From Arenibacter sp. P308M17 (GTDB lineage Bacteria; Bacteroidota; Bacteroidia; Flavobacteriales; Flavobacteriaceae), in assembly GCF_003426735.1 (NCBI RefSeq), contig NZ_QVON01000002.1, positions 806,001-870,000 of the forward strand: a DNA stretch of 64,000 nt. Reading direction: 5' to 3'. The stretch's first letter is position 1. Each line of letters starts with the position of its first letter. The translations under genes and the position numbers were made by a program. The notes beneath the pieces are model-generated. The model was not told the origin of the DNA and did not search any database. It saw nothing but the letters and a program-made list of their open reading frames with translations. This document shows positions 54,329-64,000 of this stretch, piece after piece.

Positions 54329-54439
54329 AGTGTCGTGTCAATATTACTGTGTCGTTTAAGTCGCTGTTATTTTTTATCTGGCCAAGGCAAAAAAATGTTG
54401 CATAGCCATGCTATGTAAGCGTTTTTGCATCGCAGGAGC
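54329..54439. repeat. Structured interspersed repeat, copy B2
   Basis: 75 bases match 40802-40876 with few changes. The inner stem is CATAGC-cat-GCTATG, different in sequence from that of B1 but again paired, and the outer GCAAAAA / TTTTTGC arms are kept. It begins 7 bases after the RluA stop and may act as its terminator. Confidence 0.75.
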
Positions 54440-54495
54440 GGCTCAAGAGACACATTGGATTACCCCTAGGTTTAGGCCTGACTAAACACTTGCTA

Positions 54496-55356
54496 TTATT
54501 TATAGGACCTTACACTCTCAATAACCACGGAGCTCAATATAAGTACTCCTCCCATTACCGTAGTCCAACTAGGAATTTCCGATAGAAAAACCACTCCGAT
54601 CAATATACCGTATACCGGTTGCACACTACTTAGGATACTTACGGTAGTAATACTAAAATGCTTAAAACAATTCAGGAACAAGGTATGACCTATAGCAGTA
54701 GTAAAAAGGGCCAATGTTAACAGTGCCGGCCACTGGTCGGCAATTGCATCTACATTATAAATAAAAAATGCCGGACCCAATATAAACCCTACCAGACCTG
54801 TTTGATAGGTCATCATTAAAGACCCATTGTAATGGGCCGCCCTGGACTTTAGGATAATATTCCTAACGGCATAGGCCAATGCCGAAAAAACACCAAGACC
54901 CACTGCCAATATATGCGAATTGCCGGTATCAAAGTCGGGCGCCAACAAATAAATTCCCGCCAATACCAAAAGTCCTAGTAGAAAATGAATTCTTTGGAAG
55001 GGCGTTTTTAGAATCAACGGCTCCAGTAAGGCCGTTATAATAGGATAGGTAAACATGGACAACATACCAATGGCCACGTTGGAAAGCTGCAGGGCGTAGA
55101 AATAGGCCAACCAGTGGATTCCCATGAAAAAACCGCCTAAAAAAATAATGGGGTAATCCTTTTTGGCAATACGGAACGATATTTTCTTCCATTTGCAATA
55201 AAGCAACAAAAATAAAAATGCCAAGATTGCCCTACTAGCAATGGTAACGGGTACCGGCAATTGTACATATCTACCCAGTGCTCCTGAAGTACTTATAAAT
55301 ATCATGGCCAGATTGATCTCCAGCAAATGGTTTATGTGAAGGCTTTTGCTTTTCAA
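54496..55356 (-). CDS. EamA-family (DMT) transporter
   Basis: The 286-residue protein has ten membrane helices in two EamA halves (about 15-130 and 150-280). The start is probably TTG at 55356, since the conserved N-terminus NHLLEINLAMIFISTSGALGRYV begins there; the next ATG at 55305 would cut into the first helix region. Drug/metabolite transporters of this family export amino acids or metabolites. It follows the TPR-like gene after 9 bases. Confidence 0.88.
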   Translation of the reverse strand: MKSKSLHINHLLEINLAMIFISTSGALGRYVQLPVPVTIASRAILAFLFLLLYCKWKKISFRIAKKDYPIIFLGGFFMGIHWLAYFYALQLSNVAIGMLSMFTYPIITALLEPLILKTPFQRIHFLLGLLVLAGIYLLAPDFDTGNSHILAVGLGVFSALAYAVRNIILKSRAAHYNGSLMMTYQTGLVGFILGPAFFIYNVDAIADQWPALLTLALFTTAIGHTLFLNCFKHFSITTVSILSSVQPVYGILIGVVFLSEIPSWTTVMGGVLILSSVVIESVRSYK

Positions 55357-55365
55357 GAATATATT

Positions 55366-56910
55366 TTATCGGGTAACGGACATGGCCTTCTCTTTAATAA
55401 TCTGTGCTACGGGTTTGTTTTGTAGATGGCTTTCCAACCATGAAATAATATCCAAATATAAGAAAGCACGTTTTTCATAAGGATGGTTTTCATATTTTTT
55501 TAATTCATCGTACAACTTTTGAAACTCATTGGGCAACTCGTGCGGGAAAATATCGCCCAAGCCCCTTAAAAATTTGATCATTTCCTTCTGAACCGCATGT
55601 AGATCGTTCATTTTTAAAAGGAACTTATAAGTGCTCTTCAACTGTACTTCCAAATGATAGTCCATCCCGGCCTCGTAATGGGCAATAAGACTTAGCACTC
55701 GGGCAAAGCACATTAAGTCTTCCCGCATTTTTAGGTGCTTATTATTAATGATCCTCTTTAAATACTGGATACAGGCTTTGTTGTCCCCATTTCCAAAATA
55801 AAGACAGGCTATCTTATAGTACAATACCATTATATGATGCTGGTCTATCCTATCTTTATGTTTATTGATCCCGTATTCTACAATTTTGACCAAATAAAGG
55901 CCCTTCTCAAAATTGCCTTCCAAAAAATGTAGGTTCAATTTGTTTAAATTGATATACAAAAATTTCAATGACGCTATATTGTCATTATCTGGAAATTCCT
56001 TGCTCCCCGCAATTTTTTCCAATTTCTCCAAGGTCTCCTTAAATTGGGAACTGTATTTTACATAAAATAAGGATTCCAACAAATAATGGTTTCCCTTTAA
56101 AAAGAATACAGGGTTTAAATAGATCATTTCCTTATTTTCATAAAAAAGATCTACCCATTTACTGGAGTATTTATAGCAGGACAAAAAATCCTGGGTTAAA
56201 AAACTGTACCAGAGATGTGCCTTGTAAAGCCAAAGCTTTTCCCTAAAGCCAAGGTCCTCTATATTATAGTTGGGCAGATGCTTATGGAAATATTTCTGAA
56301 CCCTTTTAATATCCTCATCGCTTCTGACATAGCCTATTTTTAACATCTGCCCATACAGTTGGAGTGCAAGATTGGATAACTTACTGGTAATAACATTTTG
56401 TGCCGAAAGGTGCTTGGCCTGTACTGCCAGTTCATCCGCCCTGTCCGGGATACTCCTGGTAATATACTGGGTCTCTATCAACTTCTCAAATTCAACAATT
56501 TCATAGGCCACGTTTTTCTCCTCATTTTCAATGGCAATGGCCTTGGCCTTATCCAATATTTTAAGACTCTGCTTATAGAGTCCCTTTTGGTAGAGAATGG
56601 TAGCAAAATCCAATTGCTCCCGAATCTGGACCCTAATATTTTGGTTTACCGGGTTTAACCTAAGGCTCACCAAGATCTGTTTGTACAGGTGGGCCTTTAA
56701 ATTGGATAACTGGGCCTTCTTGACGATCCCATTTTCCAGTATTAATTTTTCATCATATACCTTAATTTTATCCATTAAATTAAAAAGGGCCAGAAATTTC
56801 GCATCGGTGTTGACTCCCAAGCGTCCAACATACAATTTAAATTGACGTTTCTCCGACTTGGAAAGGGATTTGACCAAAACGAATAATGCATCTTTATGCG
56901 CATTTGTCAT
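55366..56910 (-). CDS. Conserved TPR-like helical protein of unknown function
   Basis: The 514-residue protein is almost all alpha-helical, with degenerate 34-residue repeats: LDFATILYQKGLYKQSLKILDKAK, IACLYFGNGDNKACIQYLKRI and similar. The N-terminus SLSKSEKRQFKLYVGRL is conserved in many Bacteroidota. There is no signal peptide. It is probably a scaffold. It is first in an operon with the EamA gene and divergent from leuA. Confidence 0.8.
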   Translation of the reverse strand: MTNAHKDALFVLVKSLSKSEKRQFKLYVGRLGVNTDAKFLALFNLMDKIKVYDEKLILENGIVKKAQLSNLKAHLYKQILVSLRLNPVNQNIRVQIREQLDFATILYQKGLYKQSLKILDKAKAIAIENEEKNVAYEIVEFEKLIETQYITRSIPDRADELAVQAKHLSAQNVITSKLSNLALQLYGQMLKIGYVRSDEDIKRVQKYFHKHLPNYNIEDLGFREKLWLYKAHLWYSFLTQDFLSCYKYSSKWVDLFYENKEMIYLNPVFFLKGNHYLLESLFYVKYSSQFKETLEKLEKIAGSKEFPDNDNIASLKFLYINLNKLNLHFLEGNFEKGLYLVKIVEYGINKHKDRIDQHHIMVLYYKIACLYFGNGDNKACIQYLKRIINNKHLKMREDLMCFARVLSLIAHYEAGMDYHLEVQLKSTYKFLLKMNDLHAVQKEMIKFLRGLGDIFPHELPNEFQKLYDELKKYENHPYEKRAFLYLDIISWLESHLQNKPVAQIIKEKAMSVTR

Positions 56911-57057
56911 CGTAATAATAAAGGTTTATATAATTGATAATCAGTGTTTTAAATACCTCAAAAAGTTATTTAACGTTGTAAATGCCATTTTGCGATTAGG
57001 ACAAGCAAACCTACTAGTACTATATTCGTATAGCGCATATAAAATTACGTAAATATA

Positions 57058-58230
57058 ATGAGCAAAGAAAAGGTACATATTTTTGACACAACACTTAGGG
57101 ATGGGGAGCAGGTTCCAGGCTGCAAATTGGATACGGACCAGAAATTGATTATCGCTGAAAGACTGGATCTTTTAGGGGTAGACATTATAGAGGCCGGTTT
57201 TCCAATCTCAAGTCCAGGAGATTTCAATTCTGTGCAGGAAATTTCAAAAATTGTAAAAAATGCAACGGTATGTGGACTAACACGTGCCGTTAAAAAAGAC
57301 ATTGAGGTTGCTGCAGAGGCCTTGAAATATGCTAAAAGACCAAGGATACATACGGGTATCGGAACTTCGGAATCCCATATTAAATTTAAGTTCAACTCCA
57401 ACAAGGATGCTATAATAGAGAGGGCCATAGAAGCGGTAAGCTATGCCAAATCCTTTGTTGAGGATGTAGAATTTTATGCCGAGGATGCGGGTAGAACGGA
57501 TAACGAATTTTTGGCAAGGGTCTGTGAGGCAGTAGTTAAGGCCGGGGCCACAGTATTGAATATCCCTGATACCACCGGCTACTGTTTGCCTGAGGAATAC
57601 GGGGCCAAAATAAAATACCTAAAGGAAAACGTAACCGGCATTCATAAGGCCATTCTATCCTGTCATTGCCATAACGACCTTGGATTGGCCACTGCAAACT
57701 CTATAGCCGGGGTAATCAACGGTGCCAGACAAATAGAATGCACCATCAATGGGATTGGTGAAAGAGCTGGTAACACTGCCCTAGAGGAAGTGGTAATGAT
57801 CCTTAGACAGCATCCTACCCTTAATTTGGATACGAATATCAACAGTAGATTACTATATGACACCAGCCAGATGGTTTCCCAAAAAATGGGAGTGTACGTA
57901 CAACCCAACAAAGCCATAGTGGGCGCCAATGCATTTGCCCATAGCTCAGGGATTCATCAAGACGGAGTAATAAAAAACAGGGAGACCTATGAAATAATAG
58001 ATCCCGCAGATGTTGGGGTAAACGAATCGTCCATTGTCCTTACTGCAAGAAGTGGAAGGGCGGCATTGGCCTACAGGGCAAAAAATGTAGGGTACGAACT
58101 TACCAAGACCCAACTTGATGTGGTGTATCAGGAATTTTTGAAATTTGCGGACAGACAAAAGGAAATTTTTGATGAGGATATCCATGATATCATCATTGCC
58201 AGTGGGATAAAAATAAAAAGTATAGCCTAA
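57058..58230 (+). CDS. leuA: 2-isopropylmalate synthase, short form without regulatory domain
   Basis: The 390-residue protein has the HMGL-like barrel with DTTLRDGEQ (10-18), the metal site [13 protein letters not shown] and [18 protein letters not shown]. It ends near 390 without the 120-residue leucine-binding domain of ordinary LeuA, as in the short homologues. It condenses acetyl-CoA with 2-oxoisovalerate, or a related acid. leuB follows after two bases. A TATATTCG sequence at 57021-57028 may be the -10. Confidence 0.9.
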   Translation: MSKEKVHIFDTTLRDGEQVPGCKLDTDQKLIIAERLDLLGVDIIEAGFPISSPGDFNSVQEISKIVKNATVCGLTRAVKKDIEVAAEALKYAKRPRIHTGIGTSESHIKFKFNSNKDAIIERAIEAVSYAKSFVEDVEFYAEDAGRTDNEFLARVCEAVVKAGATVLNIPDTTGYCLPEEYGAKIKYLKENVTGIHKAILSCHCHNDLGLATANSIAGVINGARQIECTINGIGERAGNTALEEVVMILRQHPTLNLDTNINSRLLYDTSQMVSQKMGVYVQPNKAIVGANAFAHSSGIHQDGVIKNRETYEIIDPADVGVNESSIVLTARSGRAALAYRAKNVGYELTKTQLDVVYQEFLKFADRQKEIFDEDIHDIIIASGIKIKSIA

Positions 58231-58232
58231 TT

Positions 58233-59351
58233 ATGAATCTAAAGATTGCTCTTTTAGGGGGAGATGGAATTGGTCCAGAGATCCTGGCACAATCTGTAAA
58301 ATGCTTACAGGCGGTCGAGGAGACCTTTAACCATCATTTCACCTATACGGAAGGGTTGATCGGAGCTGCTGCCATGGACAAATACGGCTCCCCGCTACCA
58401 GAGCAAACCATTGATCTTTGCAAGGCATCGGACGCCATTCTTTTTGGTACCATAGGTACTCTCAAATATGATGACAACCCCAGCGCCAAAATACGCCCCG
58501 AGCAGGGATTGCTACAATTGCGCAGGGAATTACAACTTTTTACAAATATTAGGCCCGTTAAGGTTTTTCCAACTTTGGTAAATAAATCCCCTCTAAAAAA
58601 ACACGTGATTTTTGGAACGGATTTCGTTATCTATCGTGAATTGACCGGGGGAATCTACTTTGGTGAAAAAAAACTTAGTGAAGACGGGACAGTTGCTTCT
58701 GATTTATGTGAATACTCCGAAAAGGAAATCGGCAGAATTGCCCATTTGGCCTTTAAGGCCGCCAAGAATAGACGCAAAAAATTAACATTGGTAGACAAGG
58801 CCAATGTCTTGGAAACCTCCAGACTTTGGCGTAAAGTGGTAACCAGAATATCTGAAAGCTATCCGGAAGTGCAATTGGATTTTTTATTTGTGGATAATGC
58901 TGCCATGAAAATGATGTTGGATCCGAACGACTTTGATGTTATCCTCACCGATAATATGTTCGGGGACATTTTGTCCGACCAAGGAAGTGCAATATGCGGA
59001 TCCAAGGGACTTCTACCTTCGGCCTCGATCGGTAATGAGCATGCTATGTTTGAACCCTTCCACGGTTCCTACCCCCAGGCAACTGGAAAAAACATAGCCA
59101 ATCCCGTAGCCTCCATCTTATCAACGGCCATGATGTTGAGCCATTTCGGATTGAATGAGGAATCGCTCGCCGTTGTAATTGCCGTAGACAAGTCCATGAG
59201 AAAAAATGTGGTGACCAAGGATCTTAACCCTTCCAGTAAATATGGCACTAGCCAGGTAGGGGATTTTATAGCCGGAAACATAATAGATTCCGATGAAAAC
59301 CTCAATTACAATTACGAGAATATAGGATTGGGAAGATCTACCATCATCTAA
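58233..59351 (+). CDS. leuB: 3-isopropylmalate dehydrogenase
   Basis: The 372-residue enzyme has ALLGGDGIGPEI at the start, the LRRELQLFTNIRPVK substrate loop, RELTGGIYFGEK with the catalytic Tyr, and DNMFGDILSDQ with the metal Asp residues. IGNEHAMFEPFHGSYPQATGKNIANP is the NAD site. It oxidises 3-isopropylmalate in leucine synthesis. It follows leuA at two bases, but leuC and leuD are not in this window. Confidence 0.92.
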   Translation: MNLKIALLGGDGIGPEILAQSVKCLQAVEETFNHHFTYTEGLIGAAAMDKYGSPLPEQTIDLCKASDAILFGTIGTLKYDDNPSAKIRPEQGLLQLRRELQLFTNIRPVKVFPTLVNKSPLKKHVIFGTDFVIYRELTGGIYFGEKKLSEDGTVASDLCEYSEKEIGRIAHLAFKAAKNRRKKLTLVDKANVLETSRLWRKVVTRISESYPEVQLDFLFVDNAAMKMMLDPNDFDVILTDNMFGDILSDQGSAICGSKGLLPSASIGNEHAMFEPFHGSYPQATGKNIANPVASILSTAMMLSHFGLNEESLAVVIAVDKSMRKNVVTKDLNPSSKYGTSQVGDFIAGNIIDSDENLNYNYENIGLGRSTII

Positions 59352-59467
59352 GGTCCGATAGCCCTACACATTAAAAGTGCCTTTTGGCGCTATTTTCCTC
59401 CTCCCTACTATAAAATTGAAAGGAAAATAACGAATTAAGCAACAAAAAATTTTGGAAAATAAAAATT

Positions 59468-59500
59468 AAGACATTCAATCAATTACATATTGAATGTCTT
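59468..59500. terminator. Perfect 12-base hairpin between leuB and pheT
   Basis: AAGACATTCAAT (59468-59479) and ATTGAATGTCTT (59489-59500) are perfect complements with a 9-base loop. It may terminate leuAB or act at the pheT promoter 13 bases further on. Confidence 0.5.
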
Positions 59501-59512
59501 CTTTCATTGTTT

Positions 59513-59520
59513 TATATTTG
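59513..59520 (+). promoter_or_regulatory. -10 element TATATTTG of pheT
   Basis: Perfect TAnnTTTG, 19 bases before the ATG at 59540. Confidence 0.5.
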
Positions 59521-59539
59521 AGGTCTTTAAAAAAGCTCG

Positions 59540-61966
59540 ATGAAAATATCTTACAACTGGTTGAAACAGTTCTTAAAAATTGACTGGGATTCAAATAGGA
59601 CAGCGGAATTGTTAACCGACTTGGGCCTGGAGGTTGAAGGTATTTCCCCTTTTGAATCTATCAAGGGGGGATTGAAAGGAATCGTAGTTGGCGAAGTCTT
59701 AAGCTGTGTAAAACATCCCAACGCGGATAAATTAAAACTGACCACCGTAAATATTGGACTTGAGGCTCCAGTGCAAATTGTCTGCGGTGCCCCCAACGTT
59801 GAGGTAGGACAAAAGGTGGCTGTGGCCACTATAGGAACAACCCTTTATACAGTGGAAGGGGAAGCCTGGAAGATAAAGAAAGGAAAAATTCGTGGAGAGG
59901 AAAGCCATGGTATGATCTGTGCCGAAGATGAGCTTGGATTGGGCGAAGGCCACGACGGAATTATGGTACTCCCCGATGGCTTAAAAGTAGGAACCCCTTG
60001 TAGCGAAGTTTTTGAAGTGGAACTGGATGAGGTATTCGAGATCGGGCTAACCCCGAACAGGGCCGATGCCATGAGCCACTATGGAGTTGCCAGGGATTTA
60101 AAGGCCGGATTCAAACAAAGGGATATCCATAAGGAACTGATTACCCCCCCAGTAACCAATTTCAACATTGTAAACCGATCCTTAAAAATAGATGCCGAAG
60201 TAATTAAAAGTGAACTGGCACCAAGATATTGTGGAATTACCATTAGTAATTTAATTGTACAACCCTCCCCAGACTGGCTCAAAAACAGATTAAGGGCCAT
60301 TGGGATTACCCCAAAGAACAATGTGGTGGACGCTACCAACTATGTGCTGCACGAATTGGGACAACCCTTGCACGCCTTTGATGCTGCAAAAATAAAAGGA
60401 AACAAAATAGTGATAAAAACACTTCCCAAGGGAACCCAATTTACTACTCTGGACGGAGTTCAGCGCACATTGGGCGACGAAGATCTTATGATCTGCGATA
60501 CTGAGAAGCCCCTTTGTATCGCCGGGGTGCTTGGCGGGCAAAATTCCGGAGTTACGGAAAGCACCAGTAGTATATTCCTGGAAAGCGCCTTCTTTAATCC
60601 GGTCTCCATACGAAAAACCGCCAAAAGACACGGTATAAATACAGATGCTTCCTTCCGTTTTGAACGGGGAATTGACATAGATAATGTTGAATATTGCCTA
60701 AAACGGGCCGCACTACTTATTCACGAAATTGCAGGAGGTGATATCACTTCGGAAATAGTAGATATTTATCCCAAGAAAAAGGATGACTACCACGTATTTT
60801 TGACCTTCGATAAAATAAACAAACTGATAGGTCAGGAAATACCCAAGGACACTATTAAATCAATACTTGCATCATTGGACATCAAGGTAAAGAATGTTAC
60901 AGAATCCGGTCTTGGATTATCAATTCCCTTTTATCGCGTAGATGTTCAAAGGGAGGTCGATGTGATTGAGGAAATTCTTCGCGTTTTCGGTTATAACAAT
61001 GTTGAGTTCAAAGAAAAATTGAATGCTTCCATTGCCCCAACTTCCAAATTTGAGGACTATAAGATTCAAAACATAATAGGTAATTATTTAGCTTCGAACG
61101 GATTTAATGAAATTTTGGCCAATAGCCTAACGTCCCCGACCTATAACAAATTATCGAAAGATATTAGCGAGGAGCATACCATAGCCATGTTAAATCCCCT
61201 TAGTACCGATTTGTCGGTGATGCGTCAATCCATGCTATTTTCAGGTCTAGAGGTCATTGCACACAACAGCAATAGGCAGATGCACCACCTTAAAATATTC
61301 GAATTCGGAAAGACCTATCATCAGTATCCGACCAAGAAAGAGGAAAAAAAGCACCTAAGCATCCTTATCACCGGCAACAGATTGGAAGATAACTGGACCA
61401 CTCCTCCCAAAAAGGTAGATTTCTTCTACCTTAAAGAAATTGCAGAAAACCTCTTGAATAGATTGGGTCTTGCCCAACTTATTTCCCAACCTACTTCAAG
61501 CGATACGCTTTCGGAGGGTATTTCCCTGTTGTTGGCCAATAAGCCCATTGTGGGCATTGGAGTAGTCAAGAAGTCCATTTTAAAGGAGTTTGATATTAAG
61601 GAAGAGGTGCTATATGCAGATTTTGATTGGGATTATATTTTGGAAGCCATTGTGAACAACAAAATAATCTATAAGGACATTCCAAAATATCCTGAAGTGA
61701 AAAGAGACTATGCCCTGCTGGTGGACGAACAGGTGAGTTTTAAGCAAATTTATGATATCGCACTGGAAACGGAACGGAAATTTTTGACCAAGGTAAACCT
61801 TTTCGATGTGTACAATGGTAAAAATTTACCCGAAGGCAAAAAGTCGTACGCAGTAAGCTACACCTTGCAGGATGAAAACGGCACTTTGACGGACAAACAG
61901 ATAGATAATATAATGAATAAGCTTTTACAGCGCTATAAAAGTGAATTAGGAGCTGAATTACGGTAG
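59540..61966 (+). CDS. pheT: Phenylalanine-tRNA ligase beta subunit
   Basis: The 808-residue protein shows all domains of bacterial PheT: the tRNA-binding fold (about 40-150, CVKHPNADKLKL), the B3/4 editing domain (RYCGITISNL to SFRFERGID), the B5 domain (LDIKVKNVTESGLGLSIP), the catalytic-like module and the C-terminal FDX-ACB domain (PKYPEVKRDYALLVDE). It pairs with PheS, whose gene is not in the window, to charge tRNA-Phe. Its 3' end overlaps the convergent fasciclin gene by 9 bases. Confidence 0.97.
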   Translation: MKISYNWLKQFLKIDWDSNRTAELLTDLGLEVEGISPFESIKGGLKGIVVGEVLSCVKHPNADKLKLTTVNIGLEAPVQIVCGAPNVEVGQKVAVATIGTTLYTVEGEAWKIKKGKIRGEESHGMICAEDELGLGEGHDGIMVLPDGLKVGTPCSEVFEVELDEVFEIGLTPNRADAMSHYGVARDLKAGFKQRDIHKELITPPVTNFNIVNRSLKIDAEVIKSELAPRYCGITISNLIVQPSPDWLKNRLRAIGITPKNNVVDATNYVLHELGQPLHAFDAAKIKGNKIVIKTLPKGTQFTTLDGVQRTLGDEDLMICDTEKPLCIAGVLGGQNSGVTESTSSIFLESAFFNPVSIRKTAKRHGINTDASFRFERGIDIDNVEYCLKRAALLIHEIAGGDITSEIVDIYPKKKDDYHVFLTFDKINKLIGQEIPKDTIKSILASLDIKVKNVTESGLGLSIPFYRVDVQREVDVIEEILRVFGYNNVEFKEKLNASIAPTSKFEDYKIQNIIGNYLASNGFNEILANSLTSPTYNKLSKDISEEHTIAMLNPLSTDLSVMRQSMLFSGLEVIAHNSNRQMHHLKIFEFGKTYHQYPTKKEEKKHLSILITGNRLEDNWTTPPKKVDFFYLKEIAENLLNRLGLAQLISQPTSSDTLSEGISLLLANKPIVGIGVVKKSILKEFDIKEEVLYADFDWDYILEAIVNNKIIYKDIPKYPEVKRDYALLVDEQVSFKQIYDIALETERKFLTKVNLFDVYNGKNLPEGKKSYAVSYTLQDENGTLTDKQIDNIMNKLLQRYKSELGAELR

Positions 61967-62524
61967 ATTTGCCGTTATAAGAATATTGGGAAGGATAACA
62001 CTGTCTATCTCATGGATAATCCCATTGCATTGATTGGCATCTGCACTGGTTATCTTGGCCTTATTCCCGGCCCTGTCCGTTAGTATTATATCCAGTCCGT
62101 CCATAGACGCGTAAATTTTGTCGCCTTGAACAGTTGTAAAACTTGCCTTTCCATTACCGTTGCACAAAGCCTTTAAAATTTTTGAGGCCGTTATGTTGCC
62201 GGCAACAATGTGGTAGGTTAAAAGCGAAAAGAGTTCCTGCTTATTTTCCGGTAACAACAATTCCCTCAGGTTTACCTTGGAAAGTTTTTTGAAAGCCATA
62301 TCCGAGGGCGCAAAAACGGTAAAAGGGCCATCCTCATCCAATATTTTATCCAAATTGGCCGCCTTTACGGCTTCCAACAAGGTATAGTAATGTCCTGAAT
62401 CAGCAGCACTTTCTATAATGGAACTTTCCTTTTGTAAAAAGCTATTTTCAATGAAAGAAGTTTGTCCATAAGCAAGGGAAGAAATTAAAAATAGTATTGC
62501 GCAAACGGACACATAGCTTTTCAT
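61958..62524 (-). CDS. Secreted fasciclin-domain protein
   Basis: The 188-residue protein has a signal peptide (cut after AYGQ) and one fasciclin (FAS1) domain: TLLEAVKAANLDKILDEDGPFTVFAPSDMAFKKL, LLTYHIVAGNIT, and CNGIIHEIDSVILPN at the end. FAS1 proteins mediate adhesion or surface contacts. The 3' end overlaps pheT by 9 bases in convergent orientation. Confidence 0.92.
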   Translation of the reverse strand: MKSYVSVCAILFLISSLAYGQTSFIENSFLQKESSIIESAADSGHYYTLLEAVKAANLDKILDEDGPFTVFAPSDMAFKKLSKVNLRELLLPENKQELFSLLTYHIVAGNITASKILKALCNGNGKASFTTVQGDKIYASMDGLDIILTDRAGNKAKITSADANQCNGIIHEIDSVILPNILITANLP

Positions 62525-62772
62525 TGGTTCTGACTTGGGAATTACTAAAAAATCGACGAATGGTTAAATTCTTCGACAATATACAATAATAGGTTTATTG
62601 TTCTAAAAAAAGTTATCAACTAATTTTGAAATATCGGAATATAGCCATTCAGGTTACGATTTGGTCACATTGTCATTAGGATTCACGGCCCATTTTATTT
62701 TTTAACGCCCTAAACCAAATTGGAAAACCTTAATTTCTTAATTTTATAAACGTAGCTATAAAAGAATATAAA

Positions 62773-63492
62773 ATGTTGTTGAAAAGAACCAATATTCAGG
62801 AAAAGCTTATTCTGGCCAAACAAAGGGACAAGGCTGCCGATAGTTTAATAAATGAAGTTTACCGTCTTTTGGCCAAAGGGGACCATGACCGGAAAAGAAT
62901 TGGGGCCAATCTTAAAAACAAGGCCGAATTAGTTTCCAATGACTTTAATTTTGATCTATTGGCTACTACCGAAATTTACCATCTTCGCCATATAAAAAAA
63001 ATAGCGGTCGATTATAGATTGCGTTTTTTGGATTCCCACTATTTTAAAGGTAAAATACCGGAAGAGGCGATCACCAAAATTAAAAAACTGGAAAAAGAGC
63101 ATGAACTGGAATTAAAGGGGTTTAAAATTCTTGCTCCCTCCAAACTTTTTAAATTGAAAGACAGGGACGATCCCATTTTATTTGCCCCGATCGGGAATGA
63201 CCATTATTATTTGATCCATAAATGGGGCCATGACCTGCATCCTCTGAGAAAAATATTGATGTGGCCTTTCAAAAGTCTGGTGAATCTAATTGCTTTGGTA
63301 GTAAGCATCAGTTATCTAATAACCCTTTTGGTCCCCAACGGCTTGTTCTCGAAGGAAAGTTCCAGCTTTCAATTTTGGGTAATTTTCTTTTTTATGTTCA
63401 AATGTCTTGCTTCCATTGTCATATTTTATGGCTTTGCTTTGGGCAAAAATTTTAATCCCGCCATCTGGAATTCCAAATACCTAAAAACCTAG
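62773..63492 (+). CDS. Conserved membrane-anchored protein of unknown function
   Basis: The 239-residue protein has a long charged N-terminal part (1-165, with KKIAVDYRLRFLDSHYFKG and PIGNDHYYLIHKWGHDLHPLRK) and two C-terminal membrane helices (about 170-190 and 203-225). The HKWG step and the length recur in Flavobacteriia. I cannot name a function. It is followed by an inverted repeat at 63497-63550. Confidence 0.75.
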   Translation: MLLKRTNIQEKLILAKQRDKAADSLINEVYRLLAKGDHDRKRIGANLKNKAELVSNDFNFDLLATTEIYHLRHIKKIAVDYRLRFLDSHYFKGKIPEEAITKIKKLEKEHELELKGFKILAPSKLFKLKDRDDPILFAPIGNDHYYLIHKWGHDLHPLRKILMWPFKSLVNLIALVVSISYLITLLVPNGLFSKESSSFQFWVIFFFMFKCLASIVIFYGFALGKNFNPAIWNSKYLKT

Positions 63493-63496
63493 TATA

Positions 63497-63550
63497 CAGT
63501 GGGCAGTAAACGGTAAGCGTATGCAAAAAAACGGATTTCACTGCCCACTG
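63497..63550. terminator. Inverted repeat with repeat D2, probable terminator
   Basis: CAGTGGGCAGT (63497-63507) pairs with ACTGCCCACTG (63540-63550) over 11 bases. The loop and right arm include the 25-base block (63523-63547) that is identical to 36475-36499. It lies between the convergent ends of two genes. Confidence 0.55.
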
Positions 63551-63592
63551 CCTTTTGCTTATAGCTCATTGTAGGAATTGGGTCCTACAAAA

Positions 63593-64000
<408 letters not shown>

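Overview
The window looks like chromosomal DNA of a Bacteroidota bacterium, most likely a marine Flavobacteriaceae. The evidence is a low-to-moderate GC content, promoters of the TAnnTTTG type, A-rich leader regions instead of strong Shine-Dalgarno sites, SusD and FecI-type sigma remnants, a carboxypeptidase-like TonB receptor, DUF4625 lipoproteins and sulfatases. No rRNA, tRNA, CRISPR array or intact insertion sequence was recognised. Both ends cut a gene: a P-type ATPase on the left and an ABC-F ATPase on the right.

Bases 1 to about 34,000 form a stress and energy-metabolism island. It holds a cation P-type ATPase, a quinone-oxidoreductase-like MDR, two SDRs, uracil phosphoribosyltransferase, alpha-glucan phosphorylase, a site-2 protease with CBS domains, a WG-repeat protein and a TerB-like protein. 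A PAS-PAS histidine kinase is followed by an unusual response regulator, a receiver domain fused to a CRP/FNR module. After these come seven tandem two-domain universal stress proteins, a thioredoxin, two MscS-type channels, an ATP-cone/Mrr-like nuclease, a beta-CASP hydrolase, D-lactate dehydrogenase, cardiolipin synthase and a KefF/KefC pair. Reading the spacers by eye gave twelve promoters that share one layout: a palindrome TGAY-N4-RTCA, then 23 bases (22 in one case), then a TAnnTTTG-like -10 element. This is the geometry of class II FNR/CRP activation, with the site centred near -41.5. The REC-CRP protein keeps the Glu and Arg of the FNR/CRP recognition helix and is the natural candidate regulator. 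This local regulon is the main discovery of the window.

Bases 34,000 to 45,000 are accessory: a DUF983 protein, AraC and Lrp regulators, two secreted sulfatases in an operon, and the fused stumps of a susD gene and an ECF sigma gene left by a rearrangement. A TonB receptor then lies with histidine-rich DUF4625 lipoproteins, probably for metal (zinc) uptake. A 31-residue membrane microprotein is encoded on the opposite strand behind a shared terminator.

Bases 45,000 to 52,600 carry two paralogous secreted proteins (N-terminal propeller, C-terminal alpha/alpha-barrel-like part), a DUF3748 protein and a glycerophosphodiesterase, probably one export or degradation operon of unknown substrate. 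From 52,700 on the genes are mostly housekeeping: panB, an RluA-type pseudouridine synthase, an EamA transporter, leuA and leuB without leuCD, pheT, a fasciclin protein and the ABC-F fragment.

Several families of intergenic repeats recur across the window. Two of them (pairs at 14,136/44,733 and 40,802/54,329) look like structured non-coding elements. A second scar, at 4,010 to 4,448, joins fragments of a hydrolase, a phosphoribosyltransferase and a second copy of the ATPase 3' end.
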